From: Micromonospora avicenniae
GTDB taxonomy: Bacteria; Actinomycetota; Actinomycetes; Mycobacteriales; Micromonosporaceae
Direction: 5' to 3'
Assembly (NCBI RefSeq): GCF_900156065.1
Contig: NZ_FTNF01000001.1
Coordinates: forward strand, 434,001-498,000
Length of the DNA: 64,000 nt
Within the stretch, counting starts at the first letter, position 1; each line of letters opens with the position of its first letter. A model generated the notes under the pieces. That model had not been told where the DNA came from. It did no database searches and saw only the letters and a program-made list of their open reading frames with translations. The translations under genes and the position numbers were made by a program. This document shows, in pieces, positions 1 through 7,366 of this stretch.

Positions 1-8
1 GTGGCCAT
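1..8 (-). CDS. start of a divergent gene cut by the window edge
   Basis: Only an ATG and five more bases lie inside the window, so the product is unknown. The start is supported by its promoter: a TACCGT -10 hexamer (15-20, read on the minus strand) lies 6 nt before the ATG, as at the other leaderless genes here, and a TTGCAG -35 (38-43) sits 17 nt further back. The -35 lies inside the dyad at 30-66. A gene with an operator over its own promoter and a divergent enzyme gene is the usual layout of a local repressor, but that is inference. Confidence 0.4.
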
Positions 9-29
9 GACCCGACGGTAGCCCGGAGT

Positions 30-66
30 GCTAGCTACTGCAAGCAAAACGCTTGCCGAAGTTAGC
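30..66. promoter_or_regulatory. operator-like dyad between divergent promoters
   Basis: A 37-bp imperfect dyad centred on base 48. The core is GCAAGC, 5 nt, GCTTGC (40-56), and the outer GCTA/TAGC arms (30-33 and 63-66) are at matching distances. It covers the -35 of the leftward gene and lies upstream of the -35 (TTGCCT, 85-90) and -10 (TACGGT, 109-114) of the rightward hydrolase. Its position and symmetry suit a dimeric repressor; the protein is not in the window. Confidence 0.5.
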
Positions 67-120
67 GGCATCTCAGCAATCAGCTTGCCTGATCGACCGC
101 CTCCTGCCTACGGTGCTCCG

Positions 121-918
121 ATGACCAAGATCGAAGTGAACGGCGCCATGCTGGCGTACGACGACGCGGGCGCCGGCAACCCGGTGGTGCTGCTGCACGC
201 CGGCATCGCGGATCGGCGGATGTGGCGGGCGCAGATCGACGCGCTGTCCACCCGGTACCGGGTGCTGGCCGTGGACCTGCGCGGCTACGGCGAGTCCGAG
301 TTGCCGCCGGCGCCGTTCGCCCACCACGACGACGTGGCGGGCCTGCTGGACGCGCTCGGCCTGCCCCGCGCCGCGCTCGTCGGCTGCTCGTTCGGCGGCC
401 GGGTCGCCGTGGACACCGCGCTCGCCCACCCCGACCGGGTCTCCGCGCTGGCACTCTTCGGCGCGCCCGTCTCCGGCAACGAATGGTCCGAGGAGACCGA
501 GCAGCTCTGGGAGGACCTGGTCGGCGACGTCGACCCGGAGGACTTCGCGGCCACCGCCGCCGGCGAGGTGCGGTTCTGGGTGGTGGGCCCGACCCGCCGA
601 CCGGAGGACGTCGACCCCGAGCTGATCCGTTTCGCCGAGGAGATGGACCAGCGCGCCCTCGCGGCCGAACAGGCGCTCAGCGCCGTCGAGGTGGGCGAGC
701 TGGACCCACCGGCGATCGACCGGTTCGCCGAGCTGGCCGTACCCGTGCTGGTCGGCACCGGCACCCATGACGTCGCGGACCTCCGCCGGCTCGCCGACCG
801 CATCGCCGCCGAGGCACCGCAGGGCGTACGGATGCCGGACGTGCCGGACGCCGCCCACCTGGCCCCACTGGAGCGTCCGGAGCCGATCAACAAGGCGTTG
901 CTCGACTTCCTGGCCTGA
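121..918 (+). CDS. alpha/beta-fold hydrolase
   Basis: A 265-residue single-domain alpha/beta hydrolase with no signal peptide, so probably cytoplasmic. The oxyanion-hole region HAG is near residue 26, the nucleophile elbow GCSFGG places the catalytic serine at S90, and a C-terminal DAAHLAP motif near residue 245 supplies the histidine. The substrate cannot be told; lactonase/esterase-type members look like this. The start at 121 is chosen over an in-frame upstream start because TACGGT (109-114) ends 6 nt before it and there is no ribosome binding site, which indicates a leaderless mRNA. It is transcribed away from the truncated gene at the left edge, with a dyad between them. Confidence 0.85.
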   Translation: MTKIEVNGAMLAYDDAGAGNPVVLLHAGIADRRMWRAQIDALSTRYRVLAVDLRGYGESELPPAPFAHHDDVAGLLDALGLPRAALVGCSFGGRVAVDTALAHPDRVSALALFGAPVSGNEWSEETEQLWEDLVGDVDPEDFAATAAGEVRFWVVGPTRRPEDVDPELIRFAEEMDQRALAAEQALSAVEVGELDPPAIDRFAELAVPVLVGTGTHDVADLRRLADRIAAEAPQGVRMPDVPDAAHLAPLERPEPINKALLDFLA

Positions 919-1039
919 CGCGCGCACACGCCGGCACCGCGCCCCTCGACCGGTACGCGGTCAGGGCACGCCAGTCCCGGTGACGCCAGCACCCCCGGCC
1001 GGTGAGCACCCCGGCTCAGAGCGAGCAACACCGCTCGCC

Positions 1040-1290
1040 CGGCCCGGCCGACGCTGCGCGCAACGCCCAGCACGGCTCGGCACGGCGCGCAACGCCCAGC
1101 ACGGACGTGGCCCGGACGGCCCAGCGCGACGCGGCCGGCCCAGCGCGGCACGGCACGGCGCGGCCCGGCACGGCCGGCACGGCACGGCCGGCAGGGCACG
1201 GCCGGCACGGCACGGCCGGCCCAGCGCGGCACGGCACGGCCGGCACGGCACGGCGGGGCCGGCACGGCACGGCGGGGGAAGGCAGGCCAG
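1040..1290. repeat. GGCAC/GGCCG pentanucleotide-type repeat tract
   Basis: About 250 bp composed almost entirely of the words GGCAC, GGCCG, GGCCC and GCGCG in irregular tandem order. Longer copies such as GGCACGGCACGGCCGGC recur in the second half. The tract is strand-asymmetric and ends about 10 bp before the palindrome. Function unknown. Confidence 0.75.
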
Positions 1291-1300
1291 ATAGCAGTCG

Positions 1301-1346
1301 AGCGTGATACCCGAGAGGCATAAATATGCCTCTCGGGTATCACGCT
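1301..1346. repeat. 46-bp perfect palindrome (22-bp arms, 2-nt centre)
   Basis: The arms 1301-1322 and 1325-1346 are exact reverse complements around AA. The left arm begins AGCGTGATACCCGAGAGGCA. The AT-rich centre and balanced composition differ sharply from the repeat tracts on both sides. It could be a bidirectional terminator for the flanking convergent genes, a protein site or a dispersed palindromic element. Confidence 0.85.
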
Positions 1347-1369
1347 TTCACGGACCTATGTATGTGTGT

Positions 1370-1630
1370 CGGGCCGAGCCGAACCTGGCCAAGCCGTGCC
1401 GGGCCAAGTGGGGGCCGGTCAAGCCAAGCCGGGTCAAGCGGGTCCGCGCCGAGCGGGCCAGGCCGAGCCGGGCCGGGCCGAGTCGAGCCGGGCCGAGCCG
1501 AGCCGAGCCAGGCCAGGCGGAGCCGAGCCGAGCCGGGCCGAGCCAGGCCAGGCCGAGCCAGGCCAGGCCGAGCCAGGCCAGGCCGAGCCAGGCCAGGCCG
1601 AGCCAGGGCGGGCCAGGCCGGGCCGGGCTC
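1370..1630. repeat. GAGCC/AGGCC pentanucleotide-type repeat tract
   Basis: A second tract of 5-nt words (GGCCG, AGCCG, AGCCA, GGCCA). Within it the 15-mer CCGAGCCAGGCCAGG is repeated exactly four times in tandem (1538-1597) with a partial fifth copy. The word set differs from the left tract, so the two are not simple copies. Confidence 0.8.
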
Positions 1631-1693
1631 GCCGAACAACGCGGAGCCCATCGAAACCGCGCCGAGCCGGAGTGTGGCCTGCGGTTTCCGGTG

Positions 1694-2653
1694 CTACCAG
1701 ACCGGACGGACCGCACCGACCGGCACGCCCCCGCCGAAGAGCGGCACCTCGGCGTACTCGGTGAGCACCGGCGCGTCGACGCCGAGCCGGCGCAGCGCGG
1801 AGACCAGCACCGGCATTCGGGCGCGGGCGGCACCGTCGTCGATCTTCAGGGCGACCGCACCCACGCCGGGAAGCGCCGCGGCGATCACGCCCTCCGCGCC
1901 GACCTTGGCGAGCAGACCCGGGATGCCACGCATCAGCCGGGTGTCGTCGGCCTGCGTACCGCCGACGATCTCCGGGTACGCCCGCATGGCGTCGGCCACC
2001 GTGCGCGGCAGCGAGCCGACCTCGGCAGAGACGACCCGGAGGAACGCCCCGGCCAGTCCGGTCAGCGAGACCGCGAGCACCGGCGCGCCGCACCCGTCGA
2101 CGCCGACGGCCGCCACCTCCTCGCCGGTGAACTCCTCGATCGACTCCCGCAGCCGCTGCTGGAGCGGATGCTCCGGCCGCCAGTAACCGTCCAGCGGCCA
2201 TCCCGCGGCGAGGCAGGTGAGCAGCATCCCGCTGTGCTTGCCGGAGCAGTTCATCTGGATCCGGGTGGGCCCGCCCCCGGCGCGTAGCACCGCCTCCCGG
2301 GCCGCCTCCCCGACCGGCAGGTCGGGCGGACAGTGCAGCGCCGACTCGTCCAGCCCGGCCCGGGCTAGCAACGCGCCGACCCGCTCCAGGTGGAACTCCT
2401 CACCCGCGTGGCTCGCCGAGACGAGCGCCAGATCGGCGGGGTCACTCAGCGACAGACCGGCGCGGAGCATTCCGATCGCCTGCATGGGCTTGCTGGAGGA
2501 GCGGGGGAAGATCGCCGAGGTGACGTCCCCGGCGGCGGCGACTGTCGCCCCCGACGCGTCGAGCACCACGACCGACCCGCGGTGCACCCCCTCAACGAAC
2601 TCCGACCGGATCACCTCGGCGAGCGGCGCGCCGCCCTCGTACGTCTTTGCCAC
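1694..2653 (-). CDS. asparaginase of the Asparaginase_II (ReAV-type) family
   Basis: A 319-residue cytoplasmic enzyme expected to hydrolyse L-asparagine to aspartate and ammonia. It matches the Rhizobium-type asparaginase II family, unrelated to EcAII. Visible motifs are an S52-x-x-K55 pair (RSSSKPMQ), a second serine near 79-81, and the C136-x-x-K139 and C188 residues that correspond to the zinc-binding cysteine/lysine set described for R. etli ReAV. The GTG start is supported by a TACCGT -10 (2661-2666) 7 nt upstream with no ribosome binding site. The end of the frame abuts the repeat tract. Family assignment is strong; activity is inferred. Confidence 0.88.
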   Translation of the reverse strand: MAKTYEGGAPLAEVIRSEFVEGVHRGSVVVLDASGATVAAAGDVTSAIFPRSSSKPMQAIGMLRAGLSLSDPADLALVSASHAGEEFHLERVGALLARAGLDESALHCPPDLPVGEAAREAVLRAGGGPTRIQMNCSGKHSGMLLTCLAAGWPLDGYWRPEHPLQQRLRESIEEFTGEEVAAVGVDGCGAPVLAVSLTGLAGAFLRVVSAEVGSLPRTVADAMRAYPEIVGGTQADDTRLMRGIPGLLAKVGAEGVIAAALPGVGAVALKIDDGAARARMPVLVSALRRLGVDAPVLTEYAEVPLFGGGVPVGAVRPVW

Positions 2654-2746
2654 GCTGTGGACGGTACCGACGCGACGGTGGCCTCCGACGCCCGGGTGAC
2701 CAGGTCGTCCGGCAATCTGTGACAGGAGTGCCGAACGGGGCTGGCC

Positions 2747-3574
2747 TTACAGGCCGAGTAGCTCGCGGGCCTCGACGGTGGTGAGCGGCGGGCGCTGGGC
2801 GAGCTGCGCGAAGCCGACCGCCCGGGCGACCAGCTGCATGTTGGACTCCACCGGCCGCCCCTTGGCGTACGTGACCGTGTCCTCCATGCCGACGCGCAGG
2901 TGCCCACCAGCGGAGAGCGAGGCGAGCAGGACCGGGAGGGTGCTGCGACCGATGCCGGTGGCCGAGAAGGTGGTGCCCTCCGGCAGGTCCCGCAGCATCT
3001 GCCGCGCGGCGACCAGCGTCTCGGTGTTGCCCGGCATCCCCCCGGGCACGCCCATCACGAAGTCGACGTGCACGTGCCCGCCGTGCGGCAGGCCGTACTT
3101 GCCGAGCAGGCGCTGGAGCGCGGTCAGGTGGCCGAGATCGAAGATCTCGTACTCCGGCACGATGCCGCGCTCCTGCATGCGGGTGTGCAGGTCGACGATG
3201 AACTCCCAGCGGTTGAGGAAGACGTCGTCACCGAAGTTGACGGTGCCCATCGTGCAGGAGGCCATGTCGGGTGCGGCGTCGAGCACCGCGAGCCGGTCCG
3301 ACTCCGGGTCGGTGACCGCGCCACCGGAGGAGAGCTGGACGATCAGATCGGTGCGCTCCCGCAGCGCCGCCACCGTGTCGCGCAGCCGGCCCAGGTCGAG
3401 GGTCGGCTTCGCCTCGCCGTCCCGGATGTGGACGTGGATCACGGCGGCCCCGAGCGCCTCGCACTCCTTCGCGGTGAGCAGCAACTCGTCGAGAGTCACC
3501 GGCAGCGCCGGAACCTCCGCCTTGGCCGACTCCGCGCCGGTCGGGGCAACCGTGATCAACGTCCCTGTGGTCAT
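2747..3574 (-). CDS. beta-keto acid cleavage enzyme (BKACE, DUF849)
   Basis: A 275-residue TIM-barrel enzyme of the BKACE family, whose founding member cleaves 3-keto-5-aminohexanoate with acetyl-CoA during lysine fermentation; other members use different beta-keto acids. The metal-binding HVH motif is at residues 47-49 (VIHVHIRDG), with the LSSGGA and MGTVNFGD segments and a late glutamate (VGMED) as in the family. The substrate cannot be assigned, and no lysine-fermentation partners lie nearby. TACGAT (3581-3586) ends 6 nt before the ATG, so the gene is probably leaderless. Confidence 0.85.
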   Translation of the reverse strand: MTTGTLITVAPTGAESAKAEVPALPVTLDELLLTAKECEALGAAVIHVHIRDGEAKPTLDLGRLRDTVAALRERTDLIVQLSSGGAVTDPESDRLAVLDAAPDMASCTMGTVNFGDDVFLNRWEFIVDLHTRMQERGIVPEYEIFDLGHLTALQRLLGKYGLPHGGHVHVDFVMGVPGGMPGNTETLVAARQMLRDLPEGTTFSATGIGRSTLPVLLASLSAGGHLRVGMEDTVTYAKGRPVESNMQLVARAVGFAQLAQRPPLTTVEARELLGL

Positions 3575-3596
3575 GCCGGGATCGTAGACGCCGAGG

Positions 3597-4709
3597 TCAG
3601 TCCGGGTCGATGGCGGTCGCGATGTTTCCGATCATGAGGCGGGCATCCTCGGGGACGTTGCGCTTGACCACCGCGAGGGCGATCTGACCCAGCTCGTAGT
3701 GGTGCACGGCGGTGCCGACGAAGCCGACCGCACGGTCGTCGAGCGTCACCGGGGTGCCGGCGGCCGGCGGCTGGTCGGTGCTCACCCCGTCCAGATGCAG
3801 CAGGACGAGGCGACGCGGCGGCCGCCCCAGGTTGTGTACCCGGGCCACCGTCTCCTGGCCCCGGTAGCAGCCCTTGTCCAGGTGCACCGCCGGGCCGATC
3901 AGGTTCACCTCGGCGGGAATCGTCCGGTGGTCGGTGTCCACCCCGACCCGGGGCCGCCGGGCGGCCACCCGGATCGCCTCGTACGCCCACAGCCCGGCGA
4001 CCGGCACGCCCGCTCCACGCAGCTCGGCGACCACCTGGTCCATCGTCTCCCGAGGTACGAGCAGGTCCACCCCGAGCGGCACCCGGCGGGCCCAGCCACC
4101 GGCGGGCAGCGGCCGCACCGCGTACCGTGCGGTGGGCCGTGGAGGCACCTCGCCGCGACGGAACTTCGGACCGGGTACCGCGACCGCGTCGGGTGCCGCC
4201 AGTCCGGTCACGCCGAGCGTCTCGAGCGCCCCGGACGCCTCCGGCCCGACCAGGGAGAGCAGCGCGTGATCCGCTGTCGCGTCACGCGGCTCGACCTTGC
4301 TGAAGAAGCGCATCCGCTCCAGGTACGACAGCAGCCCGGTGGTGGCGCCGGGCTCGGTGTCCAGCCAGGTGGTCACACCGTCCTCGGCGACCAGGGCGTG
4401 CTGCTCGATGTGCCCGTGCGGGGAGAGCACCAGCAGTTCCGTCCCCTCACCGGCGGCGAGGTCGGCTAGGTGCTGCGAGGTCAGCGTGTGCAGCCAGCTC
4501 GCCCGCTCCTCGCCGGGCACCGCGATCACCCCGCGATGCGACCGGTCCACCAGGCCCACGGCGGTGTCCAGCGCACGTTGCTCCCGCATCGGATCGCCGT
4601 AGTGCGCGGCGACCCCGCGCACCCCGGCCGCGGCGTGCGCCGGCTCGGGCTGGTCGCGGCTGGCCTCGTCGATGCTCTCGACGGCCACCGCGCCCGCGAT
4701 GTCGATCAT
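3597..4709 (-). CDS. ygfZ: YgfZ/GcvT-family folate-binding protein
   Basis: A 370-residue protein related to the glycine-cleavage T protein. YgfZ proteins bind tetrahydrofolate and assist assembly or repair of certain Fe-S enzymes. The family signature KGCYRGQE is present near residue 280 (HLDKGCYRGQETVARV), which separates it from true aminomethyltransferases. It follows the Nur-like regulator with a 4-nt ATGA overlap (4706-4709), so the two are co-transcribed and translationally coupled. The BKACE gene begins shortly downstream with its own promoter. Confidence 0.9.
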   Translation of the reverse strand: MIDIAGAVAVESIDEASRDQPEPAHAAAGVRGVAAHYGDPMREQRALDTAVGLVDRSHRGVIAVPGEERASWLHTLTSQHLADLAAGEGTELLVLSPHGHIEQHALVAEDGVTTWLDTEPGATTGLLSYLERMRFFSKVEPRDATADHALLSLVGPEASGALETLGVTGLAAPDAVAVPGPKFRRGEVPPRPTARYAVRPLPAGGWARRVPLGVDLLVPRETMDQVVAELRGAGVPVAGLWAYEAIRVAARRPRVGVDTDHRTIPAEVNLIGPAVHLDKGCYRGQETVARVHNLGRPPRRLVLLHLDGVSTDQPPAAGTPVTLDDRAVGFVGTAVHHYELGQIALAVVKRNVPEDARLMIGNIATAIDPD

Positions 4710-5134
4710 CCCTGGTCCCCGTTCTCGCAGCTGCCGCAGACACCGAAGAGTGACACGTGCCCGATGTCCACCCGAAAACCACGTTGCCTGGCGAGTTGGT
4801 CGGCGAGCGGCCGGATCAACTCGGGGTCGAACTCGTCGATCCCGCCGCAGTTGCGGCAGACGAGGTGGACGTGCTGGTGCTCACCAGCCGTGTGGTAGGT
4901 CGGCGAGCCGTGCGAGAGGTGCGTGTGGGTCACCAGGCCGAGCCGTTCCAGCAGCTCCAGCGTGCGGTAGATGGTGGTGATGTTCACCCCCGCGGCCACC
5001 TCGCGGACCGCGGTGTGCACCTGCTCCGGCGTGGCGTGCCCGAGGTCCAGCACCGCCTGCAGGACGAGCTGCCGCTGCGCCGTCAGCCGCAGGCCGCGGG
5101 AGCGGAGCATTTCCGCGAGGGAGGACTCGGACAC
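4706..5134 (-). CDS. nur: Nur-like nickel-responsive Fur-family regulator
   Basis: A 142-residue Fur-family repressor: N-terminal winged helix (about residues 1-80), then a metal-binding dimerisation domain. Fur, Zur and Nur can be told apart by metal ligands. This protein has His at 33, 86, 88 and 90 and at 70, 72, 81 and 126, which, as I recall, are exactly the nickel-site and M-site positions of Streptomyces coelicolor Nur. C93/C96 and C133/C136 form the structural zinc site. Nur represses nickel uptake and Fe-SOD genes; no such targets lie in this window. The GTG start follows TATGAT (5141-5146) by 6 nt, so it is probably leaderless. It is divergent from the aminotransferase at 5201. Confidence 0.82.
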   Translation of the reverse strand: MSESSLAEMLRSRGLRLTAQRQLVLQAVLDLGHATPEQVHTAVREVAAGVNITTIYRTLELLERLGLVTHTHLSHGSPTYHTAGEHQHVHLVCRNCGGIDEFDPELIRPLADQLARQRGFRVDIGHVSLFGVCGSCENGDQG

Positions 5135-5200
5135 CGTCCGATCATAGTTCGCCGTCAGGCCGATCCCGGCTCACCTGTTCCGCCGCTACGCTCGGCGGTC

Positions 5201-6055
5201 ATGGTGGCATCCAGGATCGCGGTGCTGGGGCGCAACGCCATGTCCGTCGATGATCCGGTACTGCGCGGCGACGACCTGGGCGTGCTGCACGGCGACGGGC
5301 TCTTCGAGACGATGCACCTCCGCGACGGGATGCCGTGGCTGCGGGACGAGCACCTGCACCGGATGTTCCGGGCCGCCTCGGCCGTCGAGTTGACGCTGCC
5401 GCCTCGGGCCGTCCTGGTCGGGCTGCTCGACGCGGTCCGGGCGGGCTGGCCGGCCGGGGTGGAGGGCGCACTGCGGCTGGTCTGCACCCGGGGTCCGGAA
5501 AGCGGCGGTCCGCCGACCGTGTACGCCACGCTCACCGAGGTCCCGGCGGCGGCCCGCCGCGCCCGGGTGACCGGAATCACGGTGGCCAGCCTGCCGCTCG
5601 GCGTGCCCGCGGCATCCCGTACCGCGCTGGACTGGCTGCCCGCGGGCATCAAGTCGACGTCGTTCGCGGCGAGCACGGCCGCCCGGCGCTGGGCGCGCCG
5701 GGCCGGTGTGCAGGACGTTCTCTGGATCTCCTCCGACGGGTACGCCCTGGAGGGACCGACCGCGAACCTGGTGTGGCTGGTCGGCCGCACTCTCCGCACG
5801 GTGCCGGCCGCCAGCACCGGCATCCTGCCCGGCACCACCGCCGGCTGGCTGCTGGCGCACGCGGCCGACCTGGATCTCACCGCCGACGAACGGCTGGTCA
5901 CCCCGGCCGAGCTGCACGCCGCCGACGGCGTCTGGTTCACCTCGTCGGTACGCGGCCTCGTCGAGGTGACCGCGCTGGACGGCAACCCCCGTCCCCCGTC
6001 CCCGAACACGCGCGCCCTCCAGGAACTCCTGGGATTCCCCGTCGAGCAGACGTGA
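5201..6055 (+). CDS. class IV aminotransferase (aminodeoxychorismate lyase-like)
   Basis: A 284-residue PLP enzyme of fold-type IV. The internal-aldimine lysine is K151 in GIKSTSF; LHGDGLFETM near the N-terminus and LEGPTANL are standard family segments. Members include 4-amino-4-deoxychorismate lyase (PabC, folate synthesis), branched-chain aminotransferases and D-amino acid aminotransferases. PabC-like is the best fit, but no pab gene is adjacent. TACGCT (5187-5192) lies 8 nt before the ATG without a ribosome binding site. The intergenic DNA shared with nur is 66 bp, so the two leaderless promoters lie back to back. Confidence 0.8.
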   Translation: MVASRIAVLGRNAMSVDDPVLRGDDLGVLHGDGLFETMHLRDGMPWLRDEHLHRMFRAASAVELTLPPRAVLVGLLDAVRAGWPAGVEGALRLVCTRGPESGGPPTVYATLTEVPAAARRARVTGITVASLPLGVPAASRTALDWLPAGIKSTSFAASTAARRWARRAGVQDVLWISSDGYALEGPTANLVWLVGRTLRTVPAASTGILPGTTAGWLLAHAADLDLTADERLVTPAELHAADGVWFTSSVRGLVEVTALDGNPRPPSPNTRALQELLGFPVEQT

Positions 6056-6108
6056 TCACGAGGTTGACGGGCGCCTCCGCTGCCGGCGGGCCCGTCACCC
6101 TCGTGATC
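6054..6108. terminator. long hairpin between convergent genes (GATCA core)
   Basis: Arms 6054-6071 and 6091-6108 pair over 17 of 18 positions. The left arm overlaps the stop codon of the aminotransferase and starts GATCACGAGGTTGACGGG. It lies between convergent genes and can terminate both. It shares the core GATCANGAGGTT with hairpins at 26808 and 61586. Confidence 0.8.
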
Positions 6109-6122
6109 GACGGAGGTGGGGG

Positions 6123-6728
6123 TCAGCCGCCGACGCGGACGAGACGGGCGGAGAGGTGCGGGTTGAGCCCCTGGCCGACGGCCGCCATCTCCTGGGCGTA
6201 GAGCAGCGCGCCCTCGACGATGCCGAAGAGGCGGTGACCGGCGGTGACCTCCTTGGCGGTCGACGTCCGCACCACCGCGTCGGTGACCAGCTCGACCTGG
6301 GTCCCGTTACGCCGCCCGAGGTACAGCTCCATCACCCCGGTCGGGTTCGTCATCAGCACCTCGAGCTCGTCGGTGGCCCGCTCACCGTCGAGCACCGGGC
6401 GCCACCAGCCCACCTCCCGGCCGGCCGGGCGCACCGGGCGGCTCTGCTCGTCGAGGACCCACGCGCGCGACTCGTAGAACAGGAACGGACGCCCGTCGTG
6501 GCTGATCCGGATCTCCTGCGCGAAGTCGAAGTCCTCGATGGTGGGGTAACCGCCCCGCCCGCGGCCCCGCCACACCCCGATGTACGGCAGCAGGCCGTCC
6601 AGCGTCGGGTGCAGCTTCGGGCCGACCCGCAGGTCGTGGCTCTCCTCGTACGGGTACGGGTCGACCGGCGGCGCGTTCAGCCACGGCGGCGGCGCCAGCG
6701 GGTTGTCGTCCGACGGGTTCGCGCTCAC
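6123..6728 (-). CDS. nitrobindin-like heme-binding beta-barrel protein
   Basis: A 201-residue protein of the FABP-like/nitrobindin (DUF1794) family, ten-stranded barrels that bind ferric heme and can react with nitric oxide or peroxynitrite. The N-terminal family motif GVWRGRGRGG is at residues 51-60, and the C-terminal GLNPHLSARL segment carries the likely proximal heme ligand H191. The first 40 residues are Pro-rich and probably disordered. The GTG start has a good ribosome binding site (GGAG, about 6 nt upstream), unlike the leaderless genes around it. The small membrane protein gene lies just upstream on the same strand. Confidence 0.85.
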   Translation of the reverse strand: MSANPSDDNPLAPPPWLNAPPVDPYPYEESHDLRVGPKLHPTLDGLLPYIGVWRGRGRGGYPTIEDFDFAQEIRISHDGRPFLFYESRAWVLDEQSRPVRPAGREVGWWRPVLDGERATDELEVLMTNPTGVMELYLGRRNGTQVELVTDAVVRTSTAKEVTAGHRLFGIVEGALLYAQEMAAVGQGLNPHLSARLVRVGG

Positions 6729-6783
6729 CGGATCTCCTTCGCTCGCGACTGCGGGGCTCGCAAACCCGGCTCACTCCTCGCGC

Positions 6784-6897
6784 TCACCAGTTACCTCTCG
6801 AAATGCGTACGGCCAAGTAGATGAGGCCACCGGCGAGCGCGCCCAGGCCGGCGACCAGCAGGCTGACGAACCCGATCTCGGTAACCATCGCGGCCAT
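6784..6897 (-). CDS. small single-pass membrane protein (37 aa)
   Basis: A short frame encoding one hydrophobic helix (TEIGFVSLLVAGLGALAGG, about residues 5-28) followed by a basic tail (RISRGNW), so N-out/C-in topology is likely. A second ATG at 6888 would give 34 residues. I do not know a function; very small proteins of this pattern are common in actinomycetes. Its start is only 15 bp from that of the divergent DsrE-family gene, and its stop is just upstream of the nitrobindin-like gene on the same strand. Confidence 0.6.
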   Translation of the reverse strand: MAAMVTEIGFVSLLVAGLGALAGGLIYLAVRISRGNW

Positions 6898-6912
6898 CCT
6901 ATGCTGGGCCCC

Positions 6913-7275
6913 ATGGCCCGTACTCTCGTCGTCAAGGCCACCGCGGGTGCGGACGCGCCGGAGCGGTGCGCCCAGGCGTTCACGGTCGCTGCCGCGGCTG
7001 CCGCGTCCGGGGTGGAGGTCTCGCTCTGGCTGACCGGCGAATCGACCTGGTTCGCGCTGCCCGGCCGCGCCGAGGAGTTCGAGCTGCCGCACTCGGCCCC
7101 GCTGGCCGAACTGCTGCACGTGGTGCTCACCACCGGCACGGTGACCGCCTGCACCCAGTGCGCCGCCCGGCGGGAGATCGGCCCCGACGACGTGCTGCCG
7201 GGCGTACGGATCGCCGGCGCGGCGGTCTTCGTCGAGGAGGCGATGGCGGAGGGCGCGCAGGCGCTCGTCTACTGA
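6913..7275 (+). CDS. DsrE/DsrF-like family protein
   Basis: A 120-residue single-domain protein with the Rossmann-like fold of DsrE/YchN proteins, which often act in sulfur relay or as small redox proteins. The segment TACTQCAARREIG carries two cysteines two residues apart. Two in-frame ATGs exist, at 6901 and 6913. The first lies inside the TATGCT -10 hexamer (6900-6905), so 6913 is the start and the mRNA is leaderless. Whether it takes part in sulfur transfer is unknown. Confidence 0.75.
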   Translation: MARTLVVKATAGADAPERCAQAFTVAAAAAASGVEVSLWLTGESTWFALPGRAEEFELPHSAPLAELLHVVLTTGTVTACTQCAARREIGPDDVLPGVRIAGAAVFVEEAMAEGAQALVY

Positions 7276-7366
7276 CCGCGCCCCGCAAGACCGTTCTCCC
7301 GTCACCGGCTCGGTGACCAGATCTGATACCCGCCCGAAATGCCGGGTTGCTGCCTACGCTTCTGCT

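Larger units (their letters stand above)
919..1693. other. 775-bp intergenic region with repeats, no credible gene
   Basis: Between the convergent hydrolase and asparaginase genes. It holds two G/C-rich tracts built from 5-nt words (about 1040-1290 and 1370-1630) and a 46-bp perfect palindrome (1301-1346). Open frames run through the tracts on both strands, but they translate into low-complexity Ala/Arg/Gly/Pro or Ser-Gln-Ala-Arg-Pro repeats and are rejected as genes. Confidence 0.8.

Noticed and set aside
285..1343. Long minus-strand open frame antisense to the alpha/beta hydrolase and through the repeat tract
   Set aside because: It is low-complexity Ala/Arg/Pro in the tract and mirrors a well-supported gene on the other strand.
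1538..1597. CRISPR-like spacing of the 15-mer repeats
   Set aside because: Repeats are contiguous with no unique spacers and no cas genes are present.
1304..2287. Frames running through the right repeat tract into the asparaginase, encoding Ser-Gln-Ala-Arg-Pro repeats
   Set aside because: Repetitive translation with no domain and antisense overlap with a recognised gene; the repeat is DNA-level.
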